Positions 59,406 through 64,000 of a DNA stretch of 64,000 bases are shown in pieces. How positions within the stretch are numbered: position 1 is the stretch's first letter; each line of letters begins with the position of its first letter. A program made the translations under genes and the position numbers. Under the pieces are notes generated by a model that did no database searches, had not been told where the DNA came from, and saw nothing but the letters and a program-made list of their open reading frames with translations. The stretch comes from Streptomyces sp. Tu 3180 (GTDB taxonomy: Bacteria > Actinomycetota > Actinomycetes > Streptomycetales > Streptomycetaceae), in contig NZ_WOXS01000002.1 in assembly GCF_009852415.1 (NCBI RefSeq), positions 2,440,501-2,504,500 of the forward strand, written 5' to 3'.

Positions 59406-61223
59406 ATGGCGGTTTCCGTAACCCTTCCGGCGCTCGGCGAGAGCGTCACCGAGGGCACTGTCACCCGCTGGCTGAAGGCCGAGGGCGAGCGCGTCGAGGC
59501 CGACGAGCCGCTGCTCGAGGTCTCCACCGACAAGGTCGACACCGAGATCCCCGCTCCCGCCTCCGGCGTGCTGTCCTCCATCAAGGTCGCCGAGGACGAG
59601 ACGGTCGAGGTCGGCGCCGAGCTCGCGCTGATCGACGACGGCAGCGGCGCCCCGGCGGCCGCCCCGGCCGCCGAGCAGGCCCCCGCCGAGCAGGCCGCCC
59701 CGCCGGCCCCCGAGCCGGCCCCGGCCGCCCAGCCGTCCACCGAGCAGCCCGCCCCGGCTCCGGCGCCCACCGCCGAGGCCGCGGCCGGCGGCGGCTCCGC
59801 CCAGGGCACGGACGTGGTCCTGCCCGCGCTCGGCGAGTCCGTCACCGAGGGCACCGTCACCCGCTGGCTGAAGTCGGTCGGTGACACCGTCGAGGCCGAC
59901 GAGCCGCTGCTGGAGGTGTCGACGGACAAGGTCGACACCGAGATCCCCGCCCCCGCCTCCGGCACGCTGCTCGAGATCGTGGTCGGCGAGGACGAGACCG
60001 CCGAGGTCGGCGCCAAGCTCGCCGTCATCGGCGAGGCCGGTGCCGCCCCGGCCCCGGCTGCCGCTCCGGCCGCCCCCGAGGCCCCGGCGCAGCCCGAGCC
60101 CGCCCCGGCCCCGCAGCCGGCCGCCCCGGCTCCCGCGCCGGCCCCGGCCGCTCCGGCTCCCGCCCCGGCCCCGCAGGCGGCTCCGGCCCCGGCCCCGCAG
60201 CCGGTCACCCCGGCTCCCGCGCCGGCCCCGGCCGCTCCGGCTCCGGCCCCGGCCGCCGCCCCGGCCGCCGCCCAGCCGACGGACGAGGGCGCCTACGTGA
60301 CCCCGCTGGTGCGCAAGCTCGCCGCCGAGAACGGCGTCGACCTGTCCACCGTCAAGGGCACCGGCGTCGGCGGCCGCATCCGCAAGCAGGACGTCCTCGC
60401 CGCCGCCGAGGCCGCGAAGGCCGCCGCCGCCCCGGCTCCGGCTCCGGCCGCCGCCCCGGCCGCGCCCGCCGCGAAGAAGGCCCCCGTCCTGGAGGCCTCC
60501 CCGCTGCGCGGCCAGACCGTGAAGATGCCGCGGATCCGCAAGGTCATCGGCGACAACATGGTCAAGGCCCTGCACGAGCAGGCCCAGCTGTCCTCGGTCG
60601 TCGAGGTCGACGTCACCCGCCTGATGAAGCTGCGCGCCCGGGCCAAGGACGCGTTCGCGGCGCGCGAGGGCGTCAAGCTCTCCCCGATGCCGTTCTTCGT
60701 CAAGGCCGCGGCCCAGGCGCTGAAGGCCCACCCGGCCATCAACGCCAAGATCAACGAGGCCGAGGGGACCATCACCTACTTCGACACCGAGAACATCGGT
60801 ATCGCGGTGGACTCCGAGAAGGGCCTGATGACCCCGGTCATCAAGAACGCCGGTGACCTCAACATCGCCGGCATCGCCAAGGCCACGGCGGAGCTCGCGG
60901 GCAAGGTCCGGGGCAACAAGATCACTCCGGACGAGCTGTCCGGCGCGACCTTCACCATCTCCAACACCGGTTCGCGCGGCGCGCTGTTCGACACGATCAT
61001 CGTGCCCCCGGGCCAGGTCGCGATCCTCGGCATCGGCGCCACGGTGAAGCGCCCGGCCGTCATCGAGACGGAGGAGGGCACGGTCATCGGCGTCCGCGAC
61101 ATGACCTACCTGACCCTCTCCTACGACCACCGCCTGGTGGACGGCGCCGACGCGGCCCGTTACCTGACGGCGGTCAAGGCGATCCTGGAGGCGGGCGAGT
61201 TCGAGGTCGAGCTCGGCCTGTGA
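59406..61223 (+). CDS. sucB: Dihydrolipoamide acyltransferase E2 (two lipoyl domains)
   Basis: A 605-residue E2. There are two lipoyl domains, with lipoylated Lys43 and Lys175 in STDKVDTEI, joined by long Ala/Pro linkers. A peripheral-subunit-binding domain follows (about 297-335, [24 protein letters not shown]), then the catalytic domain with SYDHRLVDG (His575). Annotated as succinyltransferase in many genomes, but in actinobacteria this E2 (DlaT/AceF) serves pyruvate dehydrogenase and docks with the E1o of 2-oxoglutarate dehydrogenase. The aceE gene 1.2 kb downstream supports that. AAAGGAGC precedes the ATG. Confidence 0.92.
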   Translation: MAVSVTLPALGESVTEGTVTRWLKAEGERVEADEPLLEVSTDKVDTEIPAPASGVLSSIKVAEDETVEVGAELALIDDGSGAPAAAPAAEQAPAEQAAPPAPEPAPAAQPSTEQPAPAPAPTAEAAAGGGSAQGTDVVLPALGESVTEGTVTRWLKSVGDTVEADEPLLEVSTDKVDTEIPAPASGTLLEIVVGEDETAEVGAKLAVIGEAGAAPAPAAAPAAPEAPAQPEPAPAPQPAAPAPAPAPAAPAPAPAPQAAPAPAPQPVTPAPAPAPAAPAPAPAAAPAAAQPTDEGAYVTPLVRKLAAENGVDLSTVKGTGVGGRIRKQDVLAAAEAAKAAAAPAPAPAAAPAAPAAKKAPVLEASPLRGQTVKMPRIRKVIGDNMVKALHEQAQLSSVVEVDVTRLMKLRARAKDAFAAREGVKLSPMPFFVKAAAQALKAHPAINAKINEAEGTITYFDTENIGIAVDSEKGLMTPVIKNAGDLNIAGIAKATAELAGKVRGNKITPDELSGATFTISNTGSRGALFDTIIVPPGQVAILGIGATVKRPAVIETEEGTVIGVRDMTYLTLSYDHRLVDGADAARYLTAVKAILEAGEFEVELGL

Positions 61224-61227
61224 TCCC

Positions 61228-61313
61228 CGGCCGCACCCGGCCGGCATACGACGGTGCCCCCGTCCGGAACCCTCCGGACGGGGGCACCGTCGTATGCCGG
61301 CCGGGTGCGGCCG
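61228..61313 (+). terminator. lpd-sucB terminator: 41-bp perfect hairpin
   Basis: The arms 61228-61268 and 61273-61313 are exact reverse complements, 41 bp, with an ACCC loop, beginning 5 nt after the sucB stop codon. It is about twice as long as the other terminators of the window. Confidence 0.88.
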
Positions 61314-61498
61314 TAGGGAACGTGTAAGCCTCGTCTCACCTGGGCGAAAGCCCCCGTGCGCCCCTCCCGCGCGGCGCGGCGGCCGTATTGTCTAAGCGTC
61401 AACGCCCTCAGGGGTCCCGCCCGCCGCCCGACCACCGCCCCTCAACGAGGCCTTCGGGCCGCCGCATTGGATCTGAGCCCCCGTCTAAGGAGCCCCTC

Positions 61499-62122
61499 AT
61501 GACCGCGCCCGTCGTCCACTCGCTGCGCGAACAGATCCGCGAGCACATCCTGGAAGGGATCATCAGCGGGCGCTGGCAGCCGGGTGAGCGGATCGTGGAG
61601 CGGCGGATCGCGACCGAGCTGGAGGTCAGCCAGACGCCGGTGCGGGAGGCGCTGCGCGAGCTGGAGTCGCTGCGGCTGATCGAGTCGGCACCGAACAAGG
61701 GCGTGCGGGTGCGCAACCTGACGGCCGCCGACCTGGAGGAGAGCTACCCCGTCCGGGCCGGCCTGGAGGCGATCGCGGCGGAGCTGGCGGCGGAGCGGCT
61801 GGCACAGGACTGCTCGGCGCTCGAGCCGCACGTCGCCGCCCTGTACGAGGCCGACCGCCTGGCCGACGGCACGGGTCAGGTGCGGCACACGGTCGCCTTC
61901 CACCGCGAGCTGGTCCGCGCGGCCGGCAACTCGGTGCTGCTGCACACCTGGGAGGGCCTGGGCATCGAGGTCTTCACCGCGCTGTCCATCCGCTGGCTGG
62001 GCACGGTCCAGCAGTCGTACGCCGAGGAGCACGAGGAACTGGTCGCCGCGTTCCGCCGGCGCGACCCCCGCATCGCGGAGCTGGTGAAGGCGCACGTCCT
62101 GGGATGCGCGCCCCGGGCATGA
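61499..62122 (+). CDS. GntR-family regulator, FCD subfamily
   Basis: A 207-residue FadR-type regulator. The N-terminal winged helix (about 1-72) contains LREQIREHILEGIISGRWQPGERI and VSQTPVREALRELESLRLIE. The C-terminal FCD domain (about 80-200) is helical, with the metal-binding residues near VRHTVAFHRELVRAAGN. FCD regulators sense carboxylic acids, and PdhR of Escherichia coli, a pyruvate sensor controlling aceEF, is of this type. AAGGAG precedes the ATG. Its neighbour aceE has a palindromic operator candidate, so a PdhR-like role is a good hypothesis. Confidence 0.88.
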   Translation: MTAPVVHSLREQIREHILEGIISGRWQPGERIVERRIATELEVSQTPVREALRELESLRLIESAPNKGVRVRNLTAADLEESYPVRAGLEAIAAELAAERLAQDCSALEPHVAALYEADRLADGTGQVRHTVAFHRELVRAAGNSVLLHTWEGLGIEVFTALSIRWLGTVQQSYAEEHEELVAAFRRRDPRIAELVKAHVLGCAPRA

Positions 62123-62238
62123 GCCGAGGGGTGCCCCGGGCTCCGGTCCCCGCACCGCTCCTCCTGCGCCCGCACCCGAGCAAAGCCCCGCTCATACGCG
62201 GTTTCACCTGCGAAAACTTTCCGAAAACACGTCACCCG

Positions 62239-62258
62239 GTGCCATTTTCGAAGGCACC
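62239..62258 (+). terminator. Possible GntR-gene terminator
   Basis: GGTGCC (62239-62244) and GGCACC (62253-62258) form a short 6-bp stem about 115 nt after the regulator's stop codon, in the 318-nt gap before aceE. The rest of the gap up to 62303 shows no clear motif. Confidence 0.4.
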
Positions 62259-62303
62259 GCGTGCCTACTTTCTCGCTATCAAGAGGTTTTGCCCCTCAAC
62301 CCT

Positions 62304-62333
62304 TTGATCGATCATCGATCAGGGAGTTACAGT
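62304..62333 (+). promoter_or_regulatory. aceE promoter with overlapping palindrome
   Basis: TGATCGATCATCGATCA (62305-62321) is a perfect palindrome with 8-nt arms and one central base. TTGATC (62304-62309) and TACAGT (62328-62333) form a promoter with an 18-nt spacer, so the operator covers the -35 box and most of the spacer. A leader of about 100 nt precedes the aceE ATG. A bound repressor, plausibly the adjacent GntR protein, would block RNA polymerase. Confidence 0.6.
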
Positions 62334-62440
62334 CGCCAGCGGGCTTGCACCCGAGCCCCAGCCCTGTCCTGCCAAAGACCAAGGGCACCCCCGAACCCTT
62401 ACCGATGAGGGAACCCCCTTCGACTGAGGAAGGCGGCGAC

Positions 62441-64000
62441 ATGACCGACCCCAACGCCATCCAGCCGAGCGAGCTCGACCAGCTCCCGGACCGCGACCCC
62501 GAGGAGACCGCCGAGTGGCAGGCCTCCCTGGACGCCGTCACCGAGGCGGCCGGGCCGCACCGTGCCGCGTACCTGATGCGCCGCACACTGGAGCGCGCCG
62601 AGGGCGCCGGCATCGCGCTGCCGAAGCTCCTCGAGACCGACTACGTCAACACCATCCCCACCTCCGCCGAGCCCGCCGTGGACGGCGACGAGGAGATGGA
62701 GTCCCGCATCACCGCGTGGAACCGCTGGAACGCGGCCGCGATGGTGACCCGCGGCAGCAAGTACGGCGTCGGCGGCCACATCGCCACCTTCGCCTCCGCG
62801 GCCTGGCTGTACGAGACCGGCTTCAACCACTTCTTCAAGGGCAAGGAGGGGGACGGCTCCGGCGACCAGCTCTACATCCAGGGCCACGCCTCCCCCGGCA
62901 TCTACGCCCGCGCCTTCCTCGACGGCCGGCTGACCGAGCAGCACCTGGACAACTTCCGCCGCGAGGCGGGCGGCAACGGCCTGCCGTCGTACCCGCACCC
63001 GCGCCGCCTGCCCTGGCTGTGGGAGTTCCCGACGGTGTCGATGGGCCTCGGCCCGATCTCCGCGATCTACCAGGCGCGCTTCAACCGCTACCTGACCAAC
63101 CGCGGCATCAAGGACGTCTCCGACTCGCACGTGTGGGCGTTCCTCGGCGACGGCGAGATGGACGAGCCCGAGTCGACGACCGCGCTCACCCTCGCCGCCC
63201 GCGAGCAGCTGGACAACCTCACCTTCGTCGTCAACTGCAACCTGCAGCGCCTCGACGGTCCGGTCCGCGCCAACTTCAAGATCGTGCAGGAGCTGGAGGC
63301 CCAGTTCCGCGGCGCCGGCTGGAACGTGATCAAGACCCTGTGGGGCACCGCCTGGGACGAGCTGTTCCGGCTCGACACCACCGGCGCGCTGGTCCGCCGG
63401 CTGCGCGAGGTGCCGGACGCCCAGGTGCAGACCTACCAGACGCGCGACGCCGCCTACATCCGCCAGGACTTCTTCGGCAAGGACCCGGCGCTCGTCGAGA
63501 TGGCGAAGCTGCTGAGCGACGACAAGATCCTCGAGTGCTTCCACCTCTCCCGCGGCGGCCACGAGCCCCGCAAGGTGTACGCCGCCTACCGGGCCGCGCT
63601 CGCCCACAAGGGCGCACCGACCGTGATCCTGGCGCAGACGGTCAAGGGCCACACCCTCGGTGAGGGCTTCGCCTCGAAGAACGCCAACCACCAGATGAAG
63701 AAGCTGACGGTGGACGAGTTCAAGGCGATGCGCGACCGCCTCGGCCTGCCGATCAAGGACAGCGACTTCGTCGACGGCCAGGTGCCCTACGCCCACCCGG
63801 GCGCCGACTCCCCCGAGGTCCGCTACCTCCAGGAGCGCCGCGCCGCCCTCGGCGGTCCGGCCCCGGCCCGCCGCGTCCACCCGGTCGCGCCGCTGCCGCT
63901 CCCCGCCGACAAGGCGTTCGCCGCCTTCGACAAGGGCTCCGGCTCGCAGAACGTGGCCACCACCATGGCGTTCGTCCGCCTGGTCAAGGACCTGGTCCGC
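62441..64000 (+). CDS. aceE: Pyruvate dehydrogenase E1, homodimeric (3' truncated by window)
   Basis: The first 520 codons of a homodimeric E1. The frame is open to the window end, and known AceE is about 900 residues. The N-terminus has the [23 protein letters not shown] arm that binds E2. The thiamine diphosphate motif [14 protein letters not shown] (about 236-249) ends in NCNLQ. Also visible are [17 protein letters not shown] and [16 protein letters not shown]. It decarboxylates pyruvate and reductively acetylates the E2 lipoyl group. GAGGAAGG precedes the ATG. It is probably repressed through the palindrome at its promoter. Confidence 0.96.
   Translation, partial: MTDPNAIQPSELDQLPDRDPEETAEWQASLDAVTEAAGPHRAAYLMRRTLERAEGAGIALPKLLETDYVNTIPTSAEPAVDGDEEMESRITAWNRWNAAAMVTRGSKYGVGGHIATFASAAWLYETGFNHFFKGKEGDGSGDQLYIQGHASPGIYARAFLDGRLTEQHLDNFRREAGGNGLPSYPHPRRLPWLWEFPTVSMGLGPISAIYQARFNRYLTNRGIKDVSDSHVWAFLGDGEMDEPESTTALTLAAREQLDNLTFVVNCNLQRLDGPVRANFKIVQELEAQFRGAGWNVIKTLWGTAWDELFRLDTTGALVRRLREVPDAQVQTYQTRDAAYIRQDFFGKDPALVEMAKLLSDDKILECFHLSRGGHEPRKVYAAYRAALAHKGAPTVILAQTVKGHTLGEGFASKNANHQMKKLTVDEFKAMRDRLGLPIKDSDFVDGQVPYAHPGADSPEVRYLQERRAALGGPAPARRVHPVAPLPLPADKAFAAFDKGSGSQNVATTMAFVRLVKDLVR

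Noticed and set aside
60055..60285. Pro/Ala-coding repeats in sucB as a DNA repeat element
   Set aside because: They encode the flexible linkers between E2 domains, a normal family feature.
1..64000. Mobile elements, prophage, CRISPR arrays, tRNA or rRNA genes
   Set aside because: No transposase, integrase or phage protein, no regularly spaced repeats and no tRNA/rRNA-like sequence were noticed on either strand.

Overview
This is a high-GC actinobacterial chromosome segment, almost certainly Streptomyces. Coding density is high, third codon positions are nearly always G or C, many genes start with GTG, operons overlap by 4 nt (ATGA/GTGA), and several genes look leaderless. From memory of those genomes, the gene order matches the conserved core around the trpD-qcr-cta region of Streptomyces and, in outline, Mycobacterium tuberculosis from about Rv2184c to Rv2215 (ArsA-like ATPase, SRPBCC, fadD15, pimB', NlpC/P60, trpD, ctaE-qcrCAB, ctaDC, adoK, erpA, glycerate kinase, cobT/cobS, leucyl aminopeptidase, dlaT). 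No IS element, prophage, CRISPR array, tRNA or rRNA was seen. The window is housekeeping chromosome.

Layout. 1-8 kb: N-terminus of a ROK glucokinase, a DUF5304-like protein, an ArsA-like ATPase with an altered P-loop, an SRPBCC lipid-binding protein, a metallophosphoesterase, a long-chain acyl-CoA synthetase, a PimB'-type mannosyltransferase and a polytopic GT87-like mannosyltransferase. 8-16 kb: a MATE exporter divergent from a PadR regulator with a perfect palindrome between them, a secreted metallopeptidase-like lipoprotein, two paralogous NlpC/P60 hydrolases, a coiled-coil/NYN protein, a zinc-ribbon protein, a rhomboid protease and a stand-alone Lrp/AsnC sensor domain. 16.7-20.6 kb: a small secreted acidic protein, a sensor kinase/OmpR regulator pair and an SLC13 permease, with the same OmpR-type direct repeat before the first and last of these. 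20.7-24.7 kb: glycerate kinase, a class-V PLP enzyme preceded by a SAM-IV riboswitch, and trpD.

24.8-35.9 kb is the respiratory core: ctaE-qcrC-qcrA-qcrB and ctaC-ctaD-ctaF, which encode the bc1-aa3 supercomplex. Between them lie a receiver-like protein and an L,D-transpeptidase. A cysteine desulfurase-TusA fusion lies divergent from ctaC. 35.9-41.1 kb: adenosine kinase, a small protein, a large surface protein, erpA and nadA, the last two separated by a large palindrome. 41.2-47.6 kb is one minus-strand run: RND-type exporter, NarL-type two-component system, PspA-associated protein and PspA, which looks like an envelope-stress module. 47.9-55 kb: DUF3043 protein, a methyltransferase with an apparent CTG start, a small conserved protein, a beta-lactamase-like/CobU fusion, a second methyltransferase, cobT, a membrane protein and cobS (late cobalamin assembly). 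55-64 kb: GH114-like lipoprotein, leucyl aminopeptidase, lpd and a two-lipoyl E2, a very long perfect hairpin, a GntR/FCD regulator, and aceE (cut by the window end) with an operator-like palindrome over its promoter.

I did not find a clearly undescribed multi-gene system. The most interesting signals are regulatory: the SAM-IV riboswitch with a third competing strand, a dispersed Streptomyces repeat inserted in frame in the gene it controls, the shared OmpR repeats, and operator-like palindromes at the MATE/PadR, ctaC, erpA/nadA and aceE promoters. Domain fusions and the PspA/two-component/RND run follow.
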